A stretch of 11,098 nucleotides of DNA from Euperipatoides rowelli (Eukaryota > Onychophora > Udeonychophora > Euonychophora > Peripatopsidae): assembly GCA_003024985.2 (NCBI GenBank), contig PXIH01S0006795.1; one strand, given 5' to 3'. The position numbers and the translations under genes are program-made. Under the pieces are notes generated by a model. The model saw nothing but the letters and a program-made list of their open reading frames with translations, was not told where the DNA came from and did not search any database. Below, piece by piece: positions 1 through 7,761 of the stretch (positions are counted from its first letter, which is position 1; each line of letters starts with the position of its first letter).

Positions 1-243
1 GTTCAATTTGCAACTATTTTTGCAACGCCTTAACAATGGAAGGTGTANGTCTAATATATATATATATATACTTCCAACGTCTTTGATGCAGATGGCAGAA
101 TTNAGACAAGACACTAATAAGCGCATTATATAATCGACAATTTACCGCGGTTTTAACATCTGCGCATCAATTTTAGTCATTCCGGAAATAGTTGAAATAT
201 TTTTAGAATGTGCTCTATGGTACACAAAGGTTGGGAACCCCTG
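1..243. mobile_element. Right end of a hAT-like DNA transposon (left end outside window)
   Basis: The block ends at 228-243 with AGGTTGGGAACCCCTG. Its reverse complement, CAGGGGTTCCCAACCT, is a typical terminal inverted repeat of hAT-superfamily elements, starting with CAG and followed by a G-rich then C-rich stretch. The next eight bases, TCTTAAGT (244-251), are the candidate target-site duplication. No matching left terminus occurs in 1-227, so the element either starts upstream of the window or is truncated. No transposase reading frame is visible in this part; it is AT-rich, with a short TA repeat at 54-70 and two N bases (48 and 103). The superfamily call rests on one terminus only, so the extent to the left is a guess. 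Confidence 0.5.
54..70. repeat. (TA)n microsatellite
   Basis: An uninterrupted alternating AT run of 17 bases lies inside the partial hAT-like element. It is short and has no evident function. Confidence 0.85.
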
Positions 244-2498
244 TCTTAAGTTACTGTAAATCATTAAAATTTAAAAAAAAAAAAAAAAAATTGGAAAAGC
301 ATTGTGGAAAATTCTTACATGATGGGGTAAAACAGGAAGCATCATCATGCAAATGTTAGCGGTGTGATTATTTTGTGACTTCATTATGGTTTTAGAGCTT
401 GCCTATTGTGGGATGAGTGTCTAGGGGAATAATAACTATCCAACACAAATCTCTAGGACCTTCGTATGAGCAGTGATAGCTTTTTTTTTTAAATTCTTGA
501 TTTTTAGTGGCTCGACCGTCGCTTTGTTGGCAGATTGTCAAATTTTATTGAGTTAAATTGTCACATGACGAGCGTGCGATATCAATTGACAAGCTTGACA
601 TTGTAGTAAGTAATCTATACTTATTATATTCATGTTGTTTATGTAAAATGTTACTATTAAAAATTAAATAAACAATTCATTGTTTCATATAATTACCAGA
701 AAATGTAAAATAATCCGTAATTTTACCGGTCGGCAAGGATAATATGGTTGAGAAATGCTGTAGTACAGGAACCTATCTCTTACATTTCATTGTATTCCTA
801 TGGAAATATAATACTCAATTTGAGTAATTTCGATTTGAGTTGCATATTTTAGGAACCAAACTACAATTAAAATCGAGGCTCTGGTGTAATTAGGTTATTA
901 AAATTACTTAGAAATTTGTTTGTGTAAATCACAATCTATTACTTATTTGTATTCAAATAAAAGAAAAATTCCTCTTCCCAATCACGGTTCAAAATCCAAT
1001 CAATAATAATCACAAAATAACATTATACCACATTATAACAATAGCACAACAAAGTAAATCAAGACAAATTCATTTTTTTGACGAACACTATGCAAGATGG
1101 AAACCATCAAAGGCCAGACTAAATCACTCCACTCATGTCACTTGAGACATTGTAGCTTGCTTACAAGACCTGCTAGTGGGTGAAATGCAATTGTGAATCC
1201 AGTTTTACAGAATTTTCCAAAAGTTTCATCTGAGTTCTGCTTCTAGAATAGATTGTGTAACAAAAATTCAGCTGACCTTATAGCTTGGGGATATGATCAG
1301 GTAAATCGTATCATTTCAACACAATAAACAAAATATTTGGGGGATGAATTTAATAAAAAGAATTACAAATTTGTTTTGGCGTTGACCAGTTGATCACAAT
1401 TGATCGGTTACCACACACAAGATGCCCTCAGTTCTAATCAACCTTATTATCTGACCCTTAGAATATGATGCTTGCATATTTGTGCTATCGTAACATTCTT
1501 ATATTGTTAAATATGCATCGTGTGATGAAATAGATTACATCATTTATACATTAGAAACTTCTTAATGCTTTACGTGAGATTTAATTATAAAGTATCAGTG
1601 CAATATAAAATATTGTCTTCGCCTTCTAAGATATTTTTACCTCATATGAAAAACTATTTCAGCGCTAAGTTTAATAAAGAGAATTGCAACACGTCAATCT
1701 TTTAGTAGATTGAACTATACAAAATCCACTAAAATTACTGTGCTTTCAACTTTATTTCTATTTTAAAATAAGAAAAATTGATACATTAACACGGATGTTT
1801 TAATACTTGGACTGTTTATTTTTTCATTACGAAACTGTTACTTAGTTTATGCCTTTCAGATGTTTTGTAACGGAAAAACACAATTTTCTTAGACCTTTAT
1901 TTTCAAATGAGATAGCTAACCTAATAATAATTTCAGCATTTAGTGTCATGTATAATATAGAAAAAAGAAAATCTATGAAATTTTTTTTATTTTTTATTAA
2001 TTCACATTTATTCATAATGTTTTCACTAATTATTTCTGCAGTAATGTTTTTATTATCAATAAATAATAAAATCTTAACATTAGGTTATATAAAAATAAAT
2101 AATGTTTTATTCACTACTTTGTAGGTTCTTTATTTACAGCTCATTACATTTATTATATTGAAGTAATTAATTAATTGTTATGAATGATTAAAGATTGTCT
2201 AAATGTTTGAACTTTTTTTTAATTGCACGTGGTCTGCACATGATGAAGATGTGATTTAACTTTAAATGAAGTTCATTTCTAGAATGATAAATGCTTTCCA
2301 TTATGTTATTTATTTATGTACTTTTAAGCAATCAAATTCTGTATAAAATTTAGATTGCAAAAAAAAAAAANAAAACAATGAATGCTTTAAGTCTGTTAGA
2401 TTTTTTTTTTATATCATCTATAAATAGAAACAATGAGAAGTGACTAGCTTTTTTTGTTGTTATTTAAATCATTTGTTTTCTTGGCTTGATTTTGTATT
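244..2498. other. Gene-free AT-rich stretch
   Basis: About 2.25 kb separates the first hAT terminus from the complete hAT element. All frames are interrupted often. It contains an 18-base poly(A) at 273-290, a small palindrome at 812-826 (arms TACTCAA and TTGAGTA around one base), and slightly less AT-rich DNA at about 1080-1310 with no sustained reading frame on either strand. The longest frame here, 1849-2124 on the plus strand, encodes mostly F, I, L, N and K and is best explained by base composition. I see no RNA gene or recognisable promoter. Confidence 0.6.
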
Positions 2499-2506
2499 GA
2501 TTAACA
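2499..2506. repeat. Left 8-bp target-site duplication of hAT element
   Basis: GATTAACA directly precedes the CAG start of the element and is repeated exactly at 3165-3172. An 8-bp duplication is the hallmark of hAT insertion. Confidence 0.93.
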
Positions 2507-2522
2507 CAGTGTTTCTCAACCT
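2507..2522 (+). repeat. hAT left terminal inverted repeat
   Basis: CAGTGTTTCTCAACCT is the exact reverse complement of 3149-3164. After 16 bases the two ends diverge. Confidence 0.93.
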
Positions 2523-2789
2523 TTTAGTATTTACGACCCACTTTTTCAGAACCTCAATGCGTCGTTAAAATATCAATCCTAAATTTTTTTCCGTTTTACC
2601 GACATGTTCCGATTTAGTCCGAATGCCCTACCACAACTCCTCATTTCTTCCATTCCTCATAAAAAAAATTAAGTTCAATAATTTCAACAATAATGTAACA
2701 AAATAAGCTTAATTTTTATTCTTGGTACATGTATTGGTAATAATGTAGTTAATAAATTTAAAAAAACAAATTGCAGTTTAATAAATTGA

Positions 2790-2936
2790 AAAAGTTATGC
2801 GGAAGTGGATAAAATGCAAGCCGACCTACNATTGGCCGATTTTAATATAGAAAGAGAACTCAGAGTGTCAATTTCCAATATACTACCATCTTATGAAAAA
2901 CTTAGCTCTACGACACAGGCCCAAGGGAGTCATTAA
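2790..2936 (+). pseudogene. hAT transposase C-terminal remnant
   Basis: This frame is open from just after a TGA at 2787-2789 to a TAA at 2934-2936, with one N at 2830 that makes a single codon ambiguous. The product includes ADFNIERELRVSISNI, then LPSYEKL, and ends in QAQGSH immediately before the stop. That is the pattern I know from the extreme C-terminus of Charlie/SPIN/ZBED5-type hAT transposases: a basic or acidic lead, DLR-x-ALS-x-I-x-P, x-x-KL, then QAQ-x-SH. This tail follows the hAT dimerisation region. Nothing upstream within the element encodes the zinc finger, the DDE catalytic residues or the rest of the dimerisation domain, so the product cannot be active. Its position close to the right end and its strand agree with a 5'-to-3' element deleted internally. 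Family recognition is from memory of the motif, not from a search. Confidence 0.72.
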
Positions 2937-3120
2937 TTATTTTGTTTTATATTTTAATTAATTATTAAATGCGTTTTGCGAAACGCAGAGATACTGGCTA
3001 TACTGATCCATTTTTTTATTATCATAATCTGTTATTGTTTCAATAAATAGTTTTCATTTTGCTTTTTACTACTTTTTTTTTTTTAATTTTTTTTTTCACC
3101 CCCCCCTCCTTTAGTTATTC

Positions 3121-3141
3121 GCGCCCCCCCAAAGGGGGCGC
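3121..3141. repeat. GC-rich subterminal hairpin of the hAT element
   Basis: GCGCCCCC (3121-3128) pairs with GGGGGCGC (3134-3141) around the five-base loop CCAAA. It sits 7 bp inside the right terminal repeat and contrasts sharply with the AT-rich interior. Equivalent C-run/G-run palindromes occur just inside the ends of SPIN/Charlie-group elements, where they may be transposase-binding or structural sequences. That role is inferred here. Confidence 0.85.
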
Positions 3142-3148
3142 GCCCCAC

Positions 3149-3164
3149 AGGTTGAGAAACACTG
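3149..3164 (-). repeat. hAT right terminal inverted repeat
   Basis: AGGTTGAGAAACACTG is the exact complement of the left repeat at 2507-2522 and abuts the right copy of the duplication. Confidence 0.93.
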
Positions 3165-3172
3165 GATTAACA
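3165..3172. repeat. Right 8-bp target-site duplication of hAT element
   Basis: GATTAACA is identical to 2499-2506. The lack of any mismatch suggests the insertion is not very old, although eight bases are a weak clock. Confidence 0.93.
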
Positions 3173-3712
3173 TGAAGATTATCTCTGTAAAAATGGAAAT
3201 AATTCCAATAATTGTATTACTTCTTGACTACTAATGATTGAAAGAGCTTTATTTTTTCTCCTTTAACTCTCAGCCTGAATTTATTAAGTGTGTGTGTGGG
3301 GGTGGGGGGATATAGTTTTCCCTGACCATGGATCATATGATCAGCTTAGATGTCAAAGAATTGCTGTTTCTCCTTACAATTACAGTAGGCCTATAATTTT
3401 TTACAAGTATGAAAGTTCTCAAAAATGGTAAAAAAAAAATGTCTCGAGCCAAAATGTGAAGAAAACTTGATTTCTGGACCCATGGATCGTGGTGATGATT
3501 TTAGACTGCTATTATGGAGAGAATAAAAATGATCTTAGTTCAACTCATCCTGTATTGCGATTTAAATATGGGAAGTGAGAAAAAAAAAATGTGAGGAGAA
3601 AAAAAATAAAAAGCACAGGATCAGCTGACTGATATCGATAATAATTTTAGATATAACAACAAAAACTGGCAAAATAAAATTTGAATGGAAAAATAATAAA
3701 ATTATCACAAAA
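3173..3712. other. Gene-free AT-rich stretch
   Basis: This contains a short (GT)5 run at 3288-3297 running into a G-rich tract, a 12-bp palindrome GATCATATGATC at 3331-3342, one GTAGGCCTAT word at 3385-3394, and several A-runs. Reading frames here are short and dominated by K, N, I and F. No gene is recognised. Confidence 0.55.
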
Positions 3713-3841
3713 CTTGCCAGCCTGCGTTGTCTTAACGTCATCATTTTCGCTTGGGATTTCAAAATTTGACTCAATACGTCCATGAGAGTCTGGAGTTTCT
3801 TTAAACTTGGGATGATTTTTTTTAAAAAGAACTTTCAACAT
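3713..3841 (-). CDS. Possible exon of unknown gene (low confidence)
   Basis: On the minus strand a frame stays open for about 64 codons from an ATG at 3841. Its first 45 or so residues do not look like AT-rich noise: they include KETPDSHGRIESNF and PSENDDVKTTQAG, rich in D, E, S, T and P. Beyond about 3713 the translation turns into F/I/Y-rich sequence typical of non-coding DNA, so the coding part, if real, probably stops there. A GCAAGT sequence directly follows the segment on the minus strand and could be a rare GC-type splice donor. A TTGATTAG just upstream of the ATG could be an acceptor. I do not recognise the family. A chance open frame is a serious alternative. Confidence 0.2.
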
Positions 3842-4310
3842 ACAGAGCTCATCTAATCAATTTAAGTTGTCCAAAATATTTTCATTGTCATTATCGTAAT
3901 GTTCTCTATTGGTCAAAGTTGGAGCCTATTATAATTGCAAAGATTAGAATAAGAATTATGTGTTTCCACTGTGTAATAGTCCGCTATCCCACACACATAT
4001 AGGGACAGGACAATATTATCTTGCCTTCTTCACAAAGGAGCATACAGCTGTGACTAAATTTTTGACTTTATGATACTGGACATAAGTCAGAGGTCTTCAA
4101 GTGACTTGGGCAAAATGGTTCACGAATCACATTGCTGTAAATAATGCACTTTTCAAAAATAAAAAATAAATAAGTTTATACTTAATCTTGAACGCAAAAG
4201 AAAATTGAACGATGAAAATATTTTTTTTTGGCCGCATCTTCAGTCACTGCTGTGAATCTAGAAAAAGGTATATTTTTTTCTCCTGTTACTGTAGTGGATG
4301 AAGAAATAAA

Positions 4311-4362
4311 TTTATTCATGTCCAAATATTAAAAACATAATTTACTCATATGTAAATATTAA
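4311..4362 (+). repeat. Imperfect direct repeat, two 22-bp copies
   Basis: TTTATTCATGTCCAAATATT-AA (4311-4332) and TTTACTCATATGTAAATATT-AA (4341-4362) agree at 18 of 22 positions with a 30-bp period. The repeat is AT-rich, so it may reflect local slippage duplication. Confidence 0.5.
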
Positions 4363-4464
4363 TAATAAATATAATAAAGTGGATTTTCATGCTCCTCTCC
4401 AAGCTCTAGTAGGTTTTTATACCAAAACAGACTCTAGTAGTTTTTATTAGCATGAATAAGAACA

Positions 4465-4492
4465 ATTTATAGTCTATCAATAGACTATAAAT
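4465..4492. repeat. 28-bp near-perfect palindrome
   Basis: ATTTATAGTCTAT (4465-4477) is the exact reverse complement of ATAGACTATAAAT (4480-4492), with a two-base spacer CA. Two similar CTCTAGTAG words (4404 and 4432) precede it. A further TTCATGC/GCATGAA pair (4386-4392 and 4450-4456) lies to the left. Function is unknown; it may be the core of a small foldback element or simply a cruciform-prone sequence. Confidence 0.8.
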
Positions 4493-4740
4493 AATAAGAA
4501 AGAGCTTTTCAAATATGTTATTTTTATCTTGGAAATGAATTATTATAGCACATAAAACATATAAATTTTACTGTGATAGATATTAGGCAGCCATTAAGTC
4601 AACTTCTTACTGAGAATGTTTGGTTGCAAATTGTGCTTAAGCAACGCCAATGCAACAATTAACTTATTAGTGTGGCAGCATATTATTCCTTTTGTTAAAT
4701 ATTGGATACCGATTTGACAAATTAACACTTTTATCAGACA

Positions 4741-4760
4741 TTATTATTATTATTATTATA
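4741..4760 (+). repeat. (TTA)n microsatellite
   Basis: About six and a half uninterrupted TTA units. Confidence 0.85.
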
Positions 4761-5020
4761 GCGTTTATTTGTAGAAACAATTAATACATGATAAATATAA
4801 AATAATTATGGTATAAAGTATAAATATAAATATAATTTCATTATTGCAGCATTATTATAATAGCAACTTTAAAATAAAAGGTCATGGCCCAAACGGATAT
4901 TGACCTGATTCACATTTTTTCAAAAGAATAATTGATAGTAAAAAAAAAAATTATAATTGAAAAGTTAATGACAGTAGATCAACGTTAGAAACACTGCGTC
5001 TTGAAAATGGAATAAGAAAT

Positions 5021-5074
5021 CCAGGTGAAAACACTGTGATATGACTTCAGAATAAATAAAAACCAGGTGAAAAC
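5021..5074 (+). repeat. Short direct repeat CCAGGTGAAAAC, two copies
   Basis: An identical 12-bp word occurs at 5021-5032 and 5063-5074 with a 42-bp period. The sequence before each copy is loosely similar (GAATAA and AT-rich). It may be a diverged tandem duplication. Confidence 0.5.
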
Positions 5075-6832
5075 TGTTCAACACATGAAAATCAAAATTG
5101 CATAGTTCCCAATTCAAGATAATAACGAAGTGTGAAAAGTTCGTTGAAGATGAAGCAGCTATTCCTTGAACGTAATTCTACGTTAATAGAGATCATTCTT
5201 GTATCGTATAAATCCACCGCATTAAATAAATCATATCCAAATAAAAAATTGGGAGGAAAGTTAATAATAATAATATAATAAACATATATTGATGGCTTTT
5301 GAATATAAAGTTTGAAAACTAAAAATTAGTAGACGCTACCAAAACAACCAGGTATCCTATGCCTCCAGAATTGCCTAGCCTTCCGCAATAGGAAAAAAAA
5401 ACTAAATACGAGAAAACCACTGCAAGTATCACAGAGACAAATGACATCAAAGTAGTCCTGATAAATCATACAAACGATAAGAAAAAAAAAACAATAATTA
5501 AAACTAAAAAATAATTGTATGTACAAAATAAAACTATTTACATGATGGAAAAATCTGCCATTAAAGGCGCTACATCCGGTTACATATTTTTATCTGTCTA
5601 TAACCTATTGATCTATCTATGAATATTTTTATCCATTCACTTTAATCCCCTTCCATTCAACTTCTGATGCTCTTCTCTCTCTTTTTTTTCTCTCCAGTTT
5701 TCTGCTTTCCCTAGCCCACTTCGTCAATTATTAATTTACTGTTAATTAGACTGCCAATCTGTGGATAATTTTAAATTATTATTTTCAGCCTAAGATTTGT
5801 AAACTTATATTTATTATCTTGGGGTTGTTATATATAACCTATAGTACTAATTTTATTAAAAATATCTATTTTGCTATAAAATGTGATAAACTTAAAGTAA
5901 TTTTAACTGTTTGTATTTTGTAAAGCAATTTAAAAATTCTTAGATTTCTTTAAAAAAAAATTTTAAAATATTATAATATATGCTAAACTAGGACAGATAA
6001 ATTACTATAATCATTTGTATACAATGTTGAAAATACTGACATTTAAGTATTATAGAAAAACAAAGTCTATTGATAACCTAGTTTGAGTTATTATATTCTG
6101 AATAGTAATCATTTGAAAATTAATCATAGAAGAATAGAAAATCAAATTACTCAGTAAAGTTTTGTCAAACTGGCCTGAAATTTGAAAGTTTTTAATGGAG
6201 GAAAAGTTATTACATTTCAAGTTTTAAAATTTTCTAAATTAATATTTATGTTTTTTTTTTCTCTCTAGAAGTAACAGTCTACTTCGTATGATAATAATTT
6301 AAAAATTGTTTTTGGAGTTTTGGATTATTTTTTTTTTATTAAAATGATAATGTGAAACTCAATAGGCTTGTTATAAATAAATTAAATGGATTTCATTAAA
6401 TATTTGAAAATTGGAATAAACAAATATAAACAACTTAAGTACAGTATTACAAATATTTACTTACCTGTTGCGAAATATTTAAATGTTGAAAAAGTATTTT
6501 GTGTACTGTAGATTATAATGTATCNTTATTCATTATCTTGATTGTAAAGCCAAGGGTGGACTATTAAATCATAAAGCCTGGGCTGACGATCAAATCAGGG
6601 CGTTATATATAATATAGCCATGAATGCTGGTGATGTTTACGCTTACTAATTTAAGATATCACATATTGCAATTTCTACAATTAGATCAAACAAATTTAAT
6701 AAATTAGGGGGGCCCTCAGATATTTTATTATTGACATAATGTCATATTGATTCTTTATTTCATTATTAGTAACATTTTTTTTTTTTGGGGGGGGAAAGGA
6801 GGAGTTTAGTATGAAAACATTAGTGGACATGG

Positions 6833-6894
6833 GTTGGAGCGCATGTTGCCCATTGTTGTATCCGTTGGAACCCATGTTGCTCGTTGTTGTATCC
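6833..6894 (+). repeat. 31-bp tandem duplication
   Basis: Two adjacent 31-bp units (6833-6863 and 6864-6894) begin GTTGGA and end TTGTTGTATCC, differing at four positions. The 22-bp cores at 6842-6863 and 6873-6894 differ at only two. The pair lies 46 bp left of the piggyBac TTAA. It is less AT-rich than its surroundings. Confidence 0.85.
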
Positions 6895-6940
6895 AGCGCT
6901 TTGTATTGAGGTTAAAGTTAAAAAGCACTGAAAGCTCAAT

Positions 6941-6944
6941 TTAA
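6941..6944. repeat. TTAA target site, left of piggyBac element
   Basis: TTAA directly precedes the CCCTTT terminus, as expected of piggyBac insertion; the second copy is at 7758-7761. Confidence 0.75.
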
Positions 6945-6953
6945 CCCTTTGGT

Positions 6954-7016
6954 GTCCCAGTTCGGAAATATTCCAATAATTTTTTTTGTCATTCTGGTCC
7001 ATTGTTGGAAATATTC
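6954..7016 (+). repeat. Subterminal direct repeats of the piggyBac-like element
   Basis: GTCCCAGTTCGGAAATATTC (6954-6973) and GTCCATTGTTGGAAATATTC (6997-7016) agree at 15 of 20 positions, with GGAAATATTC exact. The period is 43 bp. Subterminal repeats in piggyBac elements commonly bind transposase; that role is inferred here. Confidence 0.65.
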
Positions 7017-7169
7017 GGACTCGTTTTTAAATTTTGTTTGCTGCTGTGTTGACTTGTAACTGGCTTTAAATTTACAATTATAAAGTTTGTGTTTTAGAAA
7101 GCTACCACTAGATGTCACAGTCTCCTACAGGTCTGTTGTAAATTTTTTTAATAATTTTTAAAAACAATA

Positions 7170-7275
7170 ATGGCTCGTCAAAGTCAAAAATATTTGACAG
7201 ATGCGGAAATTGCAGAAATAATTATTAGAAAACTCTAGCTCTGATGGTGATTCTATTATTATAGAAAAGTTATAA
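7170..7275 (+). pseudogene. piggyBac transposase N-terminal remnant, frameshifted
   Basis: From ATG at 7170 the frame reads a basic start, then YLTDAEIAEIII, and stops at TAG 7236-7238. Skipping one base at about 7227 moves to a frame that reads ENSSSDGDSIIIEKL and then stops at TAA 7273-7275. A short basic start, an L-(T/S)-D-x-E-I helix and then an acidic serine/aspartate run is the usual N-terminus of piggyBac transposases. The most economical reading is a one-base insertion in the A/T-rich ATTATTAGAAAA stretch. Beyond 7275 the second frame continues open to TAA 7342-7344 (including AYKWLKKNSTQETARKN), which may be displaced or decayed coding sequence but is not recognisable. No catalytic domain follows, so no function remains. 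The assignment is by motif memory plus position inside TTAA/CCCTTT ends. Confidence 0.6.
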
Positions 7276-7518
7276 GCACCGCAGGTGACTGCCTATAAAT
7301 GGTTGAAAAAGAATTCAACACAGGAGACAGCACGGAAAAATTAAATATTGTGCAGTGAGAAATTTTTTCTACGATTGTCCTAATATTTAGCTAATCCCAC
7401 ATTTCAATTTTTTTGTTTTAATAAGGCCAGCAAAAACTGTTAAAGGGACTTAAATAGGGAGGGTCAGGAGTTTAGTTATTTAAGTAAAAACTGTACATAT
7501 TATTATTATTAGCTAAAA

Positions 7519-7547
7519 GCCCCTTGTAAATTGAAATACAATGGGGC
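7519..7547. repeat. Imperfect hairpin inside the piggyBac-like element
   Basis: GCCCCTTGTA (7519-7528) pairs with TACAATGGGGC (7537-7547) with one bulged base. It leads directly into a C-rich stretch. It may be the edge of a separate nested repeat. Confidence 0.5.
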
Positions 7548-7757
7548 CCTATATCCCCCATCCCCCCTTNCCCCATACCCCCCTCCATTGAGACCCCTTC
7601 TCTCTGTTCCTAAAATCATTTTAGAAATGATTAAAAATATAAATCTCGAAGGTTAAAAATAAAATTTTAACAATATTAATGCTTCTATTTAATATTTATA
7701 TAAAAATAATTAAGACATGGTGTAGCAGTTATGTAATATTAATTGGTCTGTAAAGGG

Positions 7758-7761
7758 TTAA
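7758..7761. repeat. TTAA target site, right of piggyBac element
   Basis: TTAA directly follows the AAAGGG terminus and matches the copy at 6941-6944. Confidence 0.75.

Larger units (their letters stand above)
2507..3164 (+). mobile_element. Complete non-autonomous hAT (Charlie/SPIN-like) transposon, 658 bp
   Basis: Both ends carry the same 16-bp terminal inverted repeat: CAGTGTTTCTCAACCT at 2507-2522 and its exact complement at 3149-3164. The element is bounded by a perfect 8-bp duplication, GATTAACA, so both boundaries are certain. The termini match the CAGTG-GTTCTCAACC pattern that I know from the Charlie and SPIN groups of hAT elements. The subterminal sequences also fit: ACGACCCACTTTTTCAGAACC near the left end, and a C-rich/G-rich palindrome just inside the right end. 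The interior is AT-rich and lacks a full transposase, but a plus-strand tail of one survives at about 2790-2936. It is therefore an internally deleted derivative that could only have moved using a transposase made elsewhere. The plus strand is taken as sense because of that tail. Confidence 0.93.
3850..6832. other. Gene-free AT-rich stretch with small repeats
   Basis: Nearly 3 kb without a convincing gene. It holds imperfect direct repeats at 4311-4332/4341-4362 and 5021-5032/5063-5074, a 28-bp palindrome at 4465-4492, a TTA microsatellite at 4741-4760, a pyrimidine-rich tract at about 5675-5715, and a T12-G8 junction at 6775-6794. The segment at about 5328-5460 is less AT-rich and has modest open frames on both strands, but nothing recognisable. 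I see no RNA gene. Confidence 0.55.
6945..7757 (+). mobile_element. Decayed non-autonomous piggyBac-like transposon, 813 bp
   Basis: The element starts CCCTTTGGTGTCCCAG at 6945. Its other end, read as reverse complement from 7757, starts CCCTTTACAGACCAATT. Each end abuts TTAA, the obligatory piggyBac target. The shared terminal block is CCCTTT, followed by looser similarity (GTCCCAGTT against AGACCAATT). Just inside the left end are two partial copies of a GTCC...GGAAATATTC motif. A piggyBac-type transposase start sits at 7170, but most of the enzyme, including the DDD catalytic core and the cysteine-rich tail, is missing. The right half has C-rich sequence at about 7547-7590, with an N at 7570, and several A/T runs. 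It is a non-autonomous or decayed copy that could have moved only in trans. TTAA is frequent in this DNA, so the weight of evidence is the terminus plus the transposase remnant. Confidence 0.7.

Noticed and set aside
273-290. 18-base poly(A), also 8614-8631, as LINE/SINE tails or polyadenylation marks
   Set aside because: No reverse transcriptase remnant, target-site duplication or polyadenylation context accompanies them; such runs are common throughout this DNA.
984-995. GGTTCAAAATCC resembling a tRNA/SINE B box
   Set aside because: No A box at the right distance and no acceptor-stem pairing, so neither a tRNA nor a tRNA-derived SINE can be supported.
1849-2124. 91-codon plus-strand open frame starting MPFRCFVTEK
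   Set aside because: The longest frame in the window, but its composition (F, I, L, N, K) is what A/T-rich DNA gives by chance, and no domain or splice context is recognisable.
5326-5526. 66-codon minus-strand frame and an open plus-strand frame in the same place
   Set aside because: The minus product is mostly F/C/I/L from A-runs; the plus frame lasts only about 40 codons after a TAG. Neither resembles a known family.
6820-7118. Two 60-codon minus-strand frames
   Set aside because: They run across the tandem 31-bp repeat and the piggyBac terminus, so they are not a single ancestral gene. They are chance antisense frames.
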